In this document: in pieces, positions 1 to 9,079 of the stretch
Layout: each line of letters begins with the position of its first letter
Position numbering within the stretch: position 1 is the first letter of the stretch
Origin: Halomonas rhizosphaerae
GTDB lineage: Bacteria; Pseudomonadota; Gammaproteobacteria; Pseudomonadales; Halomonadaceae
Assembly: GCF_030010555.1 (NCBI RefSeq)
Contig: NZ_JASCQP010000007.1
Coordinates: 124,001-188,000, forward strand
DNA length: 64,000 nt
Reading direction: 5' to 3'
Notes under the pieces: generated by a model
Databases searched by the model: none
What the model was told of the DNA's origin: nothing
Seen by the model: the letters and a program-made list of their open reading frames with translations, nothing else
Program-made: the position numbers and the translations under genes

Positions 1-34
1 GGCCTGATGGAGACCCGAGAGAAAGACGGCCCGC

Positions 35-550
35 TCAGGCCGACGACGAGCGGGCCAGGGTCGCGTAGCGGGCCCCGTCCTTCTCGGTGAAGGAGCGCAC
101 CAGCGAGAGCCGCCGCCAGGGCCAGACCAGGTCGAGCGAGGGCAGTCCCCGAGTCTCCAGGTGGTGGGCGCGGCGCAGCAGGGTAACGTGGGGCACGAAG
201 TGCCCCGGCCTGTGGTTGAAGCCGAACGCTGCCAGCTCTTTCCACAGTGCTTCATGGAGGCGCACCAGCTCAGGGTCCGGCGTCTGGCCGCCGACCCAGA
301 CGATGCCGGGGCGACGGAAAGCCCCCCAGGCATCGAGTCGCCACTCCCCCGCCGGGATCGACCGCTCGCCGACCCAGGCCGCGAGCGCCGCTGCTCGCTC
401 CTCGGCCACCTCGCCGAGGAAGGCCAGCGTCAGGTGCAGGCTATCGTCGGGCATGCGGCGCCCACCGCAGCGGGCCTGGGCGAGCTCGGCCAGCTCGCCG
501 AGCTGCTGGCGCAGCGTCTCGGGAGGCTCCAGCGCCAGAAATAATCTCAT
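35..550 (-). CDS. thpR: RNA 2',3'-cyclic phosphodiesterase / 2'-5' RNA ligase family (ThpR)
   Basis: The protein has 171 residues and carries both catalytic HxTx motifs of the 2H phosphoesterase family, HLTL at residues 39-42 and HVTL at 121-124. Members hydrolyse 2',3'-cyclic phosphate RNA ends and can join 2'-5' linkages in vitro; the cellular role is poorly defined. I place the start at the ATG giving MRLFLALEPPE, typical of the family. A longer reading exists upstream, but its first 36 residues are low-complexity and do not resemble ThpR. It is the last gene seen of the minus-strand series ridA-spoT-rpoZ-gmk, 123 bases downstream of ridA, and may have its own promoter. Family assignment is firm; the physiological substrate is unknown. 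Confidence 0.9.
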   Translation of the reverse strand: MRLFLALEPPETLRQQLGELAELAQARCGGRRMPDDSLHLTLAFLGEVAEERAAALAAWVGERSIPAGEWRLDAWGAFRRPGIVWVGGQTPDPELVRLHEALWKELAAFGFNHRPGHFVPHVTLLRRAHHLETRGLPSLDLVWPWRRLSLVRSFTEKDGARYATLARSSSA

Positions 551-673
551 AGAAGTGGCCGAATCAATCGCCGAGCGGGATGAAGCACAAGGCGCACAGC
601 GCGCAGGAACTGAGGATTCCGAGCGCTGTGCAACGCAGTGATTCGCCCGCGCAGGCATTTATTCGGATGCTTA

Positions 674-1063
674 TCAGTCGCCGATGACCATTATGCCCTC
701 GGCCTCGAACTGCGCCCCCTTGGGCAGCGCCTTGACGCCGATGGCGGCTCGGGCCGGGTAGGGTTTGTCGAAGAACTCCTCCATCACCTCGTTGACCACG
801 GCGAAGTGCTCCAGGTCGACCAGGTAGAGGTTGAGCTTGACCACGTCCTGCAGGGTGCCGGCGGCCTCCTCGCAGACGGCCTTGAGATTGGTGAAGACCT
901 GGCGTGCCTGGGCCTCGAAGTCATCGGAGACGAGCGCCATGGTGGCCGGGTCCAGCGGGATCTGCCCGGACAGGTAGACGGTGTTGCCGGCCTTGATGGC
1001 CTGGGAGTAGGGGCCGATGGCGGCGGGGGCCTGGTCGGTGTTGATCACGGCCTTGTTGCTCAT
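674..1063 (-). CDS. ridA: RidA family reactive imine/enamine deaminase
   Basis: A 129-residue YjgF/YER057c/UK114 (RidA) protein. It contains the family signature IGPYSQAI near residues 16-23, LSGQIPLDP near 31-39, and [17 protein letters not shown] near 101-117, which includes the arginine that binds the substrate carboxylate. RidA hydrolyses 2-aminoacrylate and related enamines produced by PLP enzymes such as threonine dehydratase. The start is supported by an AAAGGAG ribosome binding site. It follows spoT on the same strand after 83 bases, an order also known from Pseudomonas. The length equals the usual family size. Confidence 0.95.
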   Translation of the reverse strand: MSNKAVINTDQAPAAIGPYSQAIKAGNTVYLSGQIPLDPATMALVSDDFEAQARQVFTNLKAVCEEAAGTLQDVVKLNLYLVDLEHFAVVNEVMEEFFDKPYPARAAIGVKALPKGAQFEAEGIMVIGD

Positions 1064-1146
1064 GGTGGTGCTCCTTTCAGTCCAGCGTCGTGAAATGGGA
1101 AAGCCGCCCGCCCACCGCCCCATGCGGCTGGCGGGACGGCATGGGT

Positions 1147-3282
1147 TCAGTTGCCGAGGCGGGTGATGCGGCCCACGTGGGCGAGGTTGCGCAGGCGCTT
1201 GATGATCCGCGCCAGGTGCACGCGGTTGCGTACCGAGAGGATGAGGTTGACGATCGACAGCCGCGCGTCGCGCTCCTCGATGCCGATGCGTTCGATGTTG
1301 GCGCCGGCGTCGGTGACCAGGGCGGCGAGCTCCGCCACCAGGCCGCGGCGGCTTTCCACCTCCAGGCGCAGGGCGGCCGGGAAGTCCTCGTCGATGTCGT
1401 CGGACCATTCCAGGGCGAACAGCTTGTCCGGGTCGTTCCTGAGCTCGGCGAGGTTACGGCACTCGGCGCGGTGGACCACGATGCCCTTGCCCGCGGACAG
1501 GTGGCCGATCACCGGGTCGCCGGGCAGCGGGCGACAGCAGCGGGCGAACTTGATCACCATGCCCTCGGCGCCGCTGATCACGATCGGCCCCTGGGCGCGC
1601 TGCGGGTCCTCCGTGGTATCGCCCGACTCGCCCTGCTGCAGGTCGAGCAGCCGGCGGGCCACCACATGGGCGACCCGGGTGCCCAGCCCGATGGATTCCA
1701 GCAGGCTCTCCTCCCCCTTCAGCGAATGCTCCCTGAGCAGGCTGGCAAGCAGGCCCTCCGGCAACTCCTCCAGGCTGGTCTCGAACGGCGCCAGGGCCTT
1801 GTTGAGCAGGCGCCGACCGAGCTGCACCGCCTCGGTGTGCTGCTGGTGCTTCAGCGCATGGCGGATCGCCGAGCGCGCCTTGGCGGTGACCACGAAATTG
1901 AGCCAGGCCAGGTTGGGTCGCGCCCCCGGGGCGGTGATGATCTCCAGCGTCTGGCCGCTCTCCAGGCGGGTCGAGAGCGGGGCCAGGTGCCGGTCGATGC
2001 GACAGGCGATGCAGCCGTTGCCGATATCGGTGTGCACGCTGTAGGCGAAGTCGATCACCGTGGCACCCTGGGGCAGCTCCATGATGTCGCCCTTGGGCGT
2101 GAAGACGTAGATGTCGTCGGGGAAGAGGTCGTTCTTGACGTGCTCGATGAACTCCAGGGAATCTCCGGCGTGGCGCTGCATCTCCAGCAGGCCCTTGACC
2201 CAGGCCCGGGCCCGGGCATGGCTGCCCTGGGCAATGGGGTGCTCGGTCTGGCCGGCCTTGTAGAGCCAGTGGGCGGCGATGCCGTTGTTGGCCAGTGCCT
2301 CCATCTCGCGGGTGCGGATCTGCACCTCGATGGGCATGCCGCCCCGGCCGAACAGGGTGGTGTGCAGGCTCTGGTAGCCGTTGGCCTTGGGGATGGCGAT
2401 GTAGTCCTTGAAGCGCCCCGGCACCGGCTTGTAGAGATTGTGGACCACGCCGAGGATGCGGTAGCAACTGTCGACGTCCTCGGTGATGATGCGAAAGCCG
2501 AACACGTCCATGATCTCGGCGAAGGACTTCCGCTGGTCGCGCATCTTGCGATAGATCGACAGCAGGTGCTTCTGGCGGCCGATCACCGTGCCCGGCAGGC
2601 CCTCGTCGTCGAGGCTTTGCTGCAGGCTGGTCTGGAGCTGGCGGATCGTCGAGCGGCGATGGCCCCGGGCGCTGGAGACGGCGCGCTTGATGCGCTCGGC
2701 GCGCATCGGGTAGAGGGCCTGGAACGACAGGTCCTCGAGCTCGACCCGGATGGTGTTGATGCCCAACCGGCTGGCGATACGGGCATAGATCTCCAGGGTC
2801 TCGCGGGCGATGCGGCGCTTCTTCTCGGGGCGCAGGGCGCCCAGGGTGCGCATGTTGTGCAGGCGGTCGGCGAGCTTGACGATGATCACGCGGATGTCCC
2901 GGGACATCGCCAGCACCATCTTCTGGAAGTTCTCGGCCTGGGCGACCGCCTTGTCCTCGAAGGTGATCTGGGTCAGCTTGGAGACGCCGTCGACCAGTTC
3001 GGCGACGGGCTTACCGAACTGCTCGCCCAGGGCCTTCTTGGAGACGCCGGTGTCCTCGATGACATCGTGCAGCATGGCGGCCATCAGGCTCTGATGGTCC
3101 ATGTGCATGTTGGCCAGGATGTTGGCCACCGCCAGGGGATGCGTGACGTAGGGCTCCCCGGAACGGCGACGCTGGCCGTCGTGGGCCTGCTCGGCATAGT
3201 AGAAGGCGCGCCTGACCTGCCGGATCTCGTCCTGGGGAAGGTAGCCGCCGAGTCGGTCGGCCAGGTCATCGATGGTGAACAT
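1147..3282 (-). CDS. spoT: Bifunctional (p)ppGpp synthetase/hydrolase SpoT
   Basis: A 711-residue RelA/SpoT homologue with all domains in order. The HD hydrolase domain has His48, His72-Asp73 and Asp139, all metal or catalytic positions, so hydrolysis is expected. The synthetase domain has the RFKD segment at 290-293 followed by [19 protein letters not shown] domain lies near 390-450, then a helical/zinc-finger-like region, then a C-terminal ACT domain near 635-711. An intact hydrolase motif distinguishes SpoT from RelA. The enzyme sets the alarmone level in response to carbon, fatty acid and nitrogen stress. It follows rpoZ by 66 bases on the minus strand, the classic gmk-rpoZ-spoT arrangement. 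Length and start agree with the family. Confidence 0.96.
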   Translation of the reverse strand: MFTIDDLADRLGGYLPQDEIRQVRRAFYYAEQAHDGQRRRSGEPYVTHPLAVANILANMHMDHQSLMAAMLHDVIEDTGVSKKALGEQFGKPVAELVDGVSKLTQITFEDKAVAQAENFQKMVLAMSRDIRVIIVKLADRLHNMRTLGALRPEKKRRIARETLEIYARIASRLGINTIRVELEDLSFQALYPMRAERIKRAVSSARGHRRSTIRQLQTSLQQSLDDEGLPGTVIGRQKHLLSIYRKMRDQRKSFAEIMDVFGFRIITEDVDSCYRILGVVHNLYKPVPGRFKDYIAIPKANGYQSLHTTLFGRGGMPIEVQIRTREMEALANNGIAAHWLYKAGQTEHPIAQGSHARARAWVKGLLEMQRHAGDSLEFIEHVKNDLFPDDIYVFTPKGDIMELPQGATVIDFAYSVHTDIGNGCIACRIDRHLAPLSTRLESGQTLEIITAPGARPNLAWLNFVVTAKARSAIRHALKHQQHTEAVQLGRRLLNKALAPFETSLEELPEGLLASLLREHSLKGEESLLESIGLGTRVAHVVARRLLDLQQGESGDTTEDPQRAQGPIVISGAEGMVIKFARCCRPLPGDPVIGHLSAGKGIVVHRAECRNLAELRNDPDKLFALEWSDDIDEDFPAALRLEVESRRGLVAELAALVTDAGANIERIGIEERDARLSIVNLILSVRNRVHLARIIKRLRNLAHVGRITRLGN

Positions 3283-3348
3283 GCGGCGCGCCCTGAATGC
3301 TGCGTGGTGGCCCTGCGGGAAAGCGCTCCTGCGCCGGGAGGGGCAGGA

Positions 3349-3612
3349 TCACTCCTCGACGTGGGTGCCCGGCTCGAACTCGGGCCGGACCCGCACCGGC
3401 GCCGCCTCGACGGGCTCGTCGAGCACGCTGGCGTCGACCAGCCCCTCGGCGATCTCGCGCAGGGCCATGACGGTGGGCTTGTCGTTCTCCCAGGGCAAGA
3501 GGGCGTCGCGGGAGCCACGGGCCAGCTGGCGGGCACGGTGAGTGGAGATCATCACCAGCTTGAAGCGGTTTTCGACGTTTTCCAGACAATCTTCGACGGT
3601 GACACGTGCCAT
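3349..3612 (-). CDS. rpoZ: DNA-directed RNA polymerase omega subunit
   Basis: An 87-residue protein starting [20 protein letters not shown], the canonical start of the RNA polymerase omega subunit. RARQLARG follows in the first half, and the second half has the helical region around [14 protein letters not shown]. Omega helps beta-prime assemble and forms part of a ppGpp binding site, which fits its position directly upstream of spoT. The C-terminal tail is proline/glutamate-rich and variable, as is normal. It lies between gmk and spoT on the same strand. Confidence 0.96.
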   Translation of the reverse strand: MARVTVEDCLENVENRFKLVMISTHRARQLARGSRDALLPWENDKPTVMALREIAEGLVDASVLDEPVEAAPVRVRPEFEPGTHVEE

Positions 3613-3722
3613 GGATGCCTTCCTGAATAATGCTGACGGGCAAAACCCCGGCCGGCGTGGGAACGCCCCGGGAATTCCACCGATGGGTAGACCGGATAGA
3701 TTACTCGACGCCAGGTTGCCCT

Positions 3723-3800
3723 GACAAGCGCCGTGGCGGGGTCAGGACAGGCGCCGCAGCCTCAAGACAAGCGCCGCTGCTGGCGTCAGGACAAGAGCGC
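3723..3800. repeat. Four imperfect GACAAGCGCCG repeats at the gmk 3' end
   Basis: Copies of a GACAAGCGCCG-like word begin at 3723, 3746, 3766 and 3790, spaced 20-24 bases apart. The last copy overlaps the gmk stop region (LAALLS-stop), so the array looks like repeated slippage or duplication of the gmk 3' end into the gmk-rpoZ spacer. No function is evident. Confidence 0.5.
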
Positions 3801-4400
3801 GGCAAGCAGTGGGGCGTGGTGCTCGCTCACTCGCTCGCGGGTCAGGCGGCGGGCGATGACCAGCGACTGCAGCTCGCGCAGGGCGGTGGTGAAGTCGTCG
3901 TTGATCACCAGGTAGTCGTACTCGTCGTGGTGAGTCATCTCGTTCACCGCATCGCGCATGCGCCGGGCGACCACCGCGTGCTCGTCGGTACCGCGGCTGG
4001 CCAGACGGCGCTCCAGCTCTTCCCGGGAAGGGGGCAGGATGAAGACCGAGACGGCATCAGGCAGCTGCTGGCGAACCTGGCGGGCGCCCTGCCAGTCGAT
4101 TTCCAGGATCACGTCCTGGCCGGCGGCGAGCATCGCCTCCACGGTGCGGCGCGAGGTGCCGTAGTAGTTGTCGAAGACCCGGGCATACTCGAAGAAGTCG
4201 CCGTGCTCGATCATCGCCTCGAAGGCCGGCACGTCCACGAAGTGGTAGTTGACGCCGTCCACCTCGCCCTCGCGGCGCTCACGGGTGGTGTGGGAGACCG
4301 AGACCTGGATGCCGTCGAGGCTTTCGATCAGCTCGCGGACCAGGCTGGTCTTGCCGGCACCGGAGGGAGCGGAAACGATGAAGAGCGTACCTTGGGCCAT
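3786..4400 (-). CDS. gmk: Guanylate kinase
   Basis: A 204-residue guanylate kinase, which phosphorylates GMP to GDP using ATP. The P-loop APSGAGKT is at residues 11-18. The GMP-binding region follows as SHTTRERREGEVDGVNYHF, and EIDWQGARQVRQ is the usual second core motif. I choose the ATG giving MAQGTLFIVSAPSG because family members begin just before the P-loop; the reading frame is open upstream but without homology. Its Shine-Dalgarno match is weak. In Pseudomonas gmk lies next to yicC; here a glutamine module of about 6.4 kb separates them, so gmk probably has a promoter in the 395-base gap upstream. Confidence 0.95.
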   Translation of the reverse strand: MAQGTLFIVSAPSGAGKTSLVRELIESLDGIQVSVSHTTRERREGEVDGVNYHFVDVPAFEAMIEHGDFFEYARVFDNYYGTSRRTVEAMLAAGQDVILEIDWQGARQVRQQLPDAVSVFILPPSREELERRLASRGTDEHAVVARRMRDAVNEMTHHDEYDYLVINDDFTTALRELQSLVIARRLTRERVSEHHAPLLAALLS

Positions 4401-4795
4401 GAGAAGGGGGTCCCCGACGTTACAACGGATGGTGAGCGGCTGCGGAAAGGGTGGAGTATCGCACAACTGGCTTGTCGCCCGCAGCACCCGGGCTTCGAGA
4501 ACCGAGGCTGTCGCGGTTAATCAGGCTGCTCGGGGCTAAGACCGTCGACAGGTTTGCGAGGGGGCACTGTGACCCCATCCTAGGGCGCTACCGACGCCCT
4601 GCGGCGCTCTCGCATCCTGCGACGCTTGCAGGACCGGTGCTGGCCATCCCTGGCCAGCCCGTTCGGAGGAATCCTCCTCACGCGTGGCGTAGGACCCTCT
4701 CTTCGACTTGTCCCCGGCGCCGCTCGCCATGTCCGCCTGAGATAGCTCTGCCGTGGAGCTCGGCACGGTTGGCTGGGGCAGTCGGTGGTTAGGTG
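4401..4795. other. 395-base gap between glsA and gmk
   Basis: No convincing gene is seen here. The stretch must hold the end of the glsA transcript and probably the gmk promoter. Small palindromes occur (TGGCCATCCCTGGCCA near 4641 and GGAGGAATCCTCC near 4666). Open frames crossing the region are composition-driven, without a recognisable start signal or motif. Confidence 0.4.
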
Positions 4796-5785
4796 TCAGC
4801 AGGGAGTCGATGCATCGACGTAGTCCAAGGGCGCCTGATGCCAGCGCCCCAGGTCCTCGGCGATCAGCTCCAGGGCGTACTGGGCCGCCACCGAGTTGCC
4901 GCTGGCGTCGAGCGCCGGCGACCAGGCGCAGACCGACAGCCGGCCGGGCACGATGGCGACGATACCGCCGCCCACCCCGCTCTTCGCCGGCAGCCCCACG
5001 CGATAGGCGAAGTCCCCCGCGGCGTCGTACATGCCGGAGGTGAACATCAGGGCGTTGATGCGCTGTGCCATGGCGGGTGGGACGAAGGGCTCGCCCGTGG
5101 TCAGGGCGCGGCCGTCGGCCGCCAGGTAGTTCAGGGCGACGGCGAGGTCCGCACAACTCATGCGCAGCGCGCAGCAGGCGAAGTAGGCAGTCAGGACCTC
5201 GTCGACCTCGTTGTAGAGGTTGCCGAAGGCCTTCATCAGGTAGGCGGCGGCCGCATTGCGGGCGCGATGCCCCCATTCCGACGCCAGGACTTCGTGGTCG
5301 ATCAGCACCCTGGGATTCCCGGACAGCGTCCGGGCGATGTCCTGCAGGTGCTTCGCCGGCGTGGCGAAGGCGCCGACCAGGTGATCGGCGACCACGATGG
5401 CCCCGGCGTTGATGAAGGGGTTGCGGGGCTTGCCCTGCTCCGTCTCGAGCTGCATCAGGGAGTTGAAGGGCATCCCCGAGGGGTTGAGCCCGACCCGCCG
5501 CCATAGGCCATCCCCATGGGTGCGCAGCGCCAGGCTCAGCAGCAGTACCTTCGACAGGCTCTGGATCGAGAAGGGTATCTCGGCGTCGCCGGCCATGTAG
5601 AGGTTGCCGTCGTTGGTGCAGACGGCGAGGCCGAAGCATGCGGGGTCCTGGTTCGCCAGGGCCGGGATGTAGTCGGCGATCCGCCCCATGCCGAGCCGGG
5701 TTCGCGCTCGACGCTCGATGTCGTTCACCCAGGCCTGCAACACCGGCGAGGTGCCGGGCCGTGGACAGGAGAGTGTGGCATTCAT
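4796..5785 (-). CDS. glsA: Glutaminase A
   Basis: A 329-residue serine-dependent beta-lactamase-fold glutaminase, which converts L-glutamine to L-glutamate plus ammonia in the cytoplasm. The catalytic S-x-x-K is seen as Ser76-Leu-Ser-Lys79 within FSIQSLSKVL, and the conserved NPFINAGAI follows mid-protein. There is no signal peptide. The start has a GAGGT-type ribosome binding site 7-8 bases ahead. It lies 58 bases downstream of the AGCS symporter gene on the same strand, so the two form a likely uptake-and-hydrolysis operon driven by the sigma54 promoter at 7453-7468. The length is slightly above the usual 305-310 residues because of a short N-terminal extension. Confidence 0.93.
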   Translation of the reverse strand: MNATLSCPRPGTSPVLQAWVNDIERRARTRLGMGRIADYIPALANQDPACFGLAVCTNDGNLYMAGDAEIPFSIQSLSKVLLLSLALRTHGDGLWRRVGLNPSGMPFNSLMQLETEQGKPRNPFINAGAIVVADHLVGAFATPAKHLQDIARTLSGNPRVLIDHEVLASEWGHRARNAAAAYLMKAFGNLYNEVDEVLTAYFACCALRMSCADLAVALNYLAADGRALTTGEPFVPPAMAQRINALMFTSGMYDAAGDFAYRVGLPAKSGVGGGIVAIVPGRLSVCAWSPALDASGNSVAAQYALELIAEDLGRWHQAPLDYVDASTPC

Positions 5786-5843
5786 GCTGGTGACCTCGAG
5801 AGGCAGGGAAAATGGCCCGGACGGGGTCCGGGCCGGGTGTCGC

Positions 5844-7310
5844 TCACTGGGCGGCGGGGCGGGCGGAGGACGCGCGTCGTACCCGCTCGCGGTCCTCGGG
5901 TTCGATCGCCCAGGCGGCCGGATCCACGTTCAGGTCGGCGAATCGAGCAGCGTCGAAGATCGGCTGTTTCACCCCATCCTGGATCTGGCCGTCGAAGTCA
6001 CGCATGAAGCGCAGCCCCGGCTTGAACAGCAGCATCAGGGCGACGAGGTTGGCCAGGGCCAGCAGGCCCATGGTGGTGTCGGCGAAGGCGAAGACGGTGC
6101 CCAGGTCGGTCATCGCGCCCCAGGTGCACAGGCCGATGATGGCGACACGGAAGGCGTTGAACAGGGGACGGTTGCGGTGACTGAAGAAGTCGAGGCTGTT
6201 CTCGCCCAGATAGTAGTTGTAGAGGATGGTGCTGAAGCCGAACAGCAGCAGGGCGATGCTGACGAAGCTGCGGCCCCACTCCCCCACATGCTCGGCCAGG
6301 GAGGCCTGGGTCAGGGCGATGCCGTCGATTCCGGCGCCGGCGGCCGGGTCATAGGCCCCGCCGAGCAGGATGATGAAGGCGGTGGCGGAGCAGATGATCA
6401 TGGTGTCGATGAACACCGAGAACGCCTGAACGATGCCCTGGTTGACCGGGTGCGGTACATAGGCGACGGCGGCGACGTTCGGCGCGCTGCCCAGCCCCGC
6501 TTCGTTGGAGAACAGGCCGCGCTTGACCCCCATCAGGATGGCCGCGCCGATGCCCCCACCGATGGCCGGCTCGAGGCCGAAGGCGCTGTTGACGATCAGT
6601 CCGATGACGTCGGGCAGCCGGGTCAGGTTTAGCGCCAGCACCACCAGGGCGATCAGCAGGTAGCCACCCGCCATCACCGGGACCAGCACCTCGGTGACCC
6701 GCGCGATCCGCTTGACGCCGCCGAAGATGATCAGGCCCACGAGCAGGGCCAGGGCGAGGCCGGTGACGTGGGCCGGGATGCCGAAGGCATCGTCGAAGGA
6801 GGTGGCCACGGCATAGGACTGCAGGGCGGTGAAGGCGAAGCCGAAGGTGGCCAGCAGCAGCACCGAGTAGAGCCCGGCCAGCCAGTTCCAGCGGCGGCCG
6901 AGCCCGCGGGCGATGTAGCGCGCCGGGCCGCCGCGAAAGGTGCCATCGGGCTCGGCGGTCTTGTAGGCCTGGGCCAGGGTGCACTCGAGGAAGCTGGTGG
7001 CCATGCCCATCAGGCCGACCACCCACATCCAGAAGACGGCTCCAGGGCCGCCGAGCGTGATGGCCACGGCGACGCCGGCGATGTTGCCACCGCCGACACG
7101 TCCGGCCACCGACAGCAGCAGCGCCTGGAAAGAACTCAGGTGGCCGTGCTTGTCGCGCTTGAACGCTTGGCTGGCACCGAGGATGCGGAACATGCGGCCG
7201 AAATAGCGGAACTGGACGCAGCGGGAGCGCAGCGTGAAGCCTATCCCGACGGCGATCAGCAAGGCGATCAGCACCTTGCCCCACAGCAGGTCGTTGATCA
7301 GATCCAGCAT
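5844..7310 (-). CDS. AGCS family Na+/amino acid symporter (alanine, glycine or glutamine)
   Basis: A 488-residue, many-helix membrane protein of the alanine/glycine:cation symporter family. It carries the signature GNIAGVAVAITLGGPGAVFWMW followed by TSFLECTLAQAYK. Relatives (AgcS, DagA, AlsT) take up alanine, glycine or glutamine with Na+. Placement immediately before glsA favours glutamine, but this is inference. The ATG giving MLDLINDLLWGKVL is chosen because an AGGAGGTG ribosome binding site lies 5 bases upstream; an earlier in-frame ATG would add 53 hydrophilic residues overlapping the promoter. The C-terminal tail after about residue 455 is hydrophilic and cytoplasmic. Confidence 0.9.
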   Translation of the reverse strand: MLDLINDLLWGKVLIALLIAVGIGFTLRSRCVQFRYFGRMFRILGASQAFKRDKHGHLSSFQALLLSVAGRVGGGNIAGVAVAITLGGPGAVFWMWVVGLMGMATSFLECTLAQAYKTAEPDGTFRGGPARYIARGLGRRWNWLAGLYSVLLLATFGFAFTALQSYAVATSFDDAFGIPAHVTGLALALLVGLIIFGGVKRIARVTEVLVPVMAGGYLLIALVVLALNLTRLPDVIGLIVNSAFGLEPAIGGGIGAAILMGVKRGLFSNEAGLGSAPNVAAVAYVPHPVNQGIVQAFSVFIDTMIICSATAFIILLGGAYDPAAGAGIDGIALTQASLAEHVGEWGRSFVSIALLLFGFSTILYNYYLGENSLDFFSHRNRPLFNAFRVAIIGLCTWGAMTDLGTVFAFADTTMGLLALANLVALMLLFKPGLRFMRDFDGQIQDGVKQPIFDAARFADLNVDPAAWAIEPEDRERVRRASSARPAAQ

Positions 7311-7422
7311 CCGGCACCTCCTGTCATCGCGGTGGTCGTCGTGCGGGATGCGGGTGCGGCCGTCGCGGCCGCCATCATTGTTGTTGGCATGGGTCGTCGA
7401 ACCTCTTGCTCTTGGAGGGTGG

Positions 7423-7442
7423 TGGCTCCCGTCAGGGAGCCA
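7423..7442 (-). promoter_or_regulatory. Hairpin at the predicted 5' end of the symporter mRNA
   Basis: A perfect 8-bp inverted repeat, TGGCTCCC and GGGAGCCA around a GTCA loop. It begins within a base or two of the start point predicted from the sigma54 promoter (about 7443), so the transcript would start with a stem-loop. It could protect the mRNA 5' end or be an operator; no known riboswitch fold is recognised. Confidence 0.4.
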
Positions 7443-7452
7443 GCCTATCCAG

Positions 7453-7468
7453 AGCAAGGCGTGTGCCA
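7453..7468 (-). promoter_or_regulatory. Sigma54 (-24/-12) promoter of the symporter-glsA operon
   Basis: Read on the minus strand the sequence is TGGCAC-ACGCC-TTGCT, a complete match to the consensus TGGCACN5TTGCW with GG and GC 12 bases apart. It lies about 140 bases upstream of the symporter start, in the spacer behind a sigma54-type response regulator gene. That regulator is the natural activator candidate. Confidence 0.85.
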
Positions 7469-7543
7469 ATCGGGAGGTTTCGTCATAGGTGGTTGAATAA
7501 AAAGGGACTACTGACGGCGCAGGCGGCGAGACGCGGTGCCAAA

Positions 7544-7656
7544 GGGGTATAACCCCGGGGCGGCACGAGTCGGCGTGGTGTATGTAAGTGCATGAAGTAG
7601 AATGGATTATTCGAGCTTATAACCTGGGTTATGGGCGCAAGGAGGTTATAGGGGTT
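7544..7656. promoter_or_regulatory. Candidate activator sites (ATAACC/GGTTAT palindromes)
   Basis: Three related palindromic words lie upstream of the -24/-12 promoter: GGGGTATAACCCC at 7544-7556, ATAACCTGGGTTAT at 7619-7632, and GGTTATAGGGG at 7644-7654 overlapping the regulator stop codon. The shared core is ATAACC in one or both orientations. Their distances of roughly 80-185 bases from the -24 element suit enhancer sites for the response regulator encoded just upstream. Binding is inferred only from position and symmetry. Confidence 0.55.
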
Positions 7657-9079
7657 CCGGCCCCGTCTCGCGCATCTTCTTCAGCCGCTTGCTCAGTGCC
7701 GGCTGGGAGATGCCGAGCAGCCGGGCGGCGATGGACTGATTGCCCTCGGCGCGACGCATGGCCTCGTGCACCAGCAGGTCGGTCACCTCATGCAGCGTCG
7801 GCAGGGGCGCGTCCGGGGCGAAGACCGCCTGCTCGGCCTGCCGCCCGTTCGTCGGCGGAGGAGACGCCTGGGACGGGTCGATGGCGCGCTTGAACACCTC
7901 CATGGATAGCGTCCTGGAACGGTGGACGCTCATGGCGTCGTAGGCCATGGCGCGCAGCTCGCGCACGTTGCCGGGGAAGTCGTAGTTGGCCAGCAGCACC
8001 GGCAGCTCGGGGGGATAGGTCGGCCGGGCCTTGCCGAGCTCGTCGGCGGCCTCGGCGAGGAAGTGATCCAGCAGCAGCGGGATGTCCCCCTTGCGCCGAC
8101 GCAGCGGCGGGATCTGGACCTGGTGGGTGCGCAGCCGGTAGTAGAGGTCCTTGCGGAAGGATCCCTCCCGCTGGCGCGCGTCGAGGTCATGGTGGGTGGC
8201 CACCACGATCCGCGCCTGCATCCGCTTGGGGCGGTCGCTGCCCAGGGGATAGTACTCCCCTTCCTGCAGCAACCGCAGCAGCTTGACCTGGGAGGCAAGG
8301 CTGAGATCGCCGATCTCGTCGAGGAAGAGGGTGCCCTCGGCGGCCTGTTCGACCATCCCGGCGCGGGGCTGGTCGGCCCCGGTGAAGGCGCCGCGCTGGT
8401 GGCCGAAGAGGGTGTCGGCGAAGACGTTGTCGTCCAGGCCCGCCACGTTGACGCAGACCAGCGGGCCCCGGCGGCCGCTCAACTCATGGGCTGCCCGGGC
8501 GATCAGCTCCTTGCCGACGCCGCTCTCGCCGCCGGTCAGCAGGGGCTGGCTGCTCGGGGCCACCGATTCGAGGTACTGGAAGACCGAGCGCATGCCCTTG
8601 TCGTCGGTGACGAAGCGGGCGAAGGCCTCCGGGTGCTCCAGGGTGTCGTGGAGGAAGCGTCGGCGCAGTTCCTGGTTCTCGTGGCGCAGCTCCTGCAGGC
8701 GGATGGCGCGCTTGATGCCCTCGATCAGCCGGTCCTGCTCGTCGGTCTTGACGAAGTAGTCGAAGGCGCCGAGCTTGATGCAGTTCACGGCCGTTTCCAC
8801 CTGGTTCAGGCCGCTGATCACGATCACGCCGACATCCGGGTGCTCCTCGACGATGCGGCCGAGCAGCTCCTCTCCCGACAGGTGGGGCATGGTCAGGTCC
8901 AGGGTCACCAGGCCGATGTTCTCCCGGGCCAGGATGTCCATCACCTCGCGGCTGTCCTGGCAGCGATGGAGGTTGGTGATGCCCCCGCTGCGTTCCAGAG
9001 CGATGCTCAGGCTGCGCAGGAAGGAGGGCTCGTCATCGACCAGCAGGAGGCCGAAGGCAGGATAGAGATTCATGCTCAT
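7646..9079 (-). CDS. Sigma54-dependent response regulator (NtrC/DctD type)
   Basis: A 477-residue protein with a receiver domain (acidic pair at 15-16, phospho-acceptor Asp61, Lys111). A sigma54-activating AAA+ domain follows, with Walker A GESGVGK near 184-190, an intact GAFTGA sigma54-contact loop at 230-235 and Walker B LFLDEI at 251-256. A C-terminal Fis-type helix-turn-helix contains [22 protein letters not shown]. It overlaps the kinase gene by ATGA, so the pair is translationally coupled. Position and architecture suggest it activates the symporter-glsA promoter from the palindromes in the following spacer. Relatives include DctD and the AauR/GltR-type acidic amino acid regulators; I cannot say which signal it reports. 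Confidence 0.9.
   Translation of the reverse strand: MSMNLYPAFGLLLVDDEPSFLRSLSIALERSGGITNLHRCQDSREVMDILARENIGLVTLDLTMPHLSGEELLGRIVEEHPDVGVIVISGLNQVETAVNCIKLGAFDYFVKTDEQDRLIEGIKRAIRLQELRHENQELRRRFLHDTLEHPEAFARFVTDDKGMRSVFQYLESVAPSSQPLLTGGESGVGKELIARAAHELSGRRGPLVCVNVAGLDDNVFADTLFGHQRGAFTGADQPRAGMVEQAAEGTLFLDEIGDLSLASQVKLLRLLQEGEYYPLGSDRPKRMQARIVVATHHDLDARQREGSFRKDLYYRLRTHQVQIPPLRRRKGDIPLLLDHFLAEAADELGKARPTYPPELPVLLANYDFPGNVRELRAMAYDAMSVHRSRTLSMEVFKRAIDPSQASPPPTNGRQAEQAVFAPDAPLPTLHEVTDLLVHEAMRRAEGNQSIAARLLGISQPALSKRLKKMRETGPEPL

Noticed and set aside
1090..3630. 846-codon open frame on the plus strand
   Set aside because: It lies antisense to spoT and rpoZ. Its composition (long runs of Gly, Val, Leu, Asp, His) is typical of the mirror frame of G+C-rich genes, and no motif or ribosome binding site is present.
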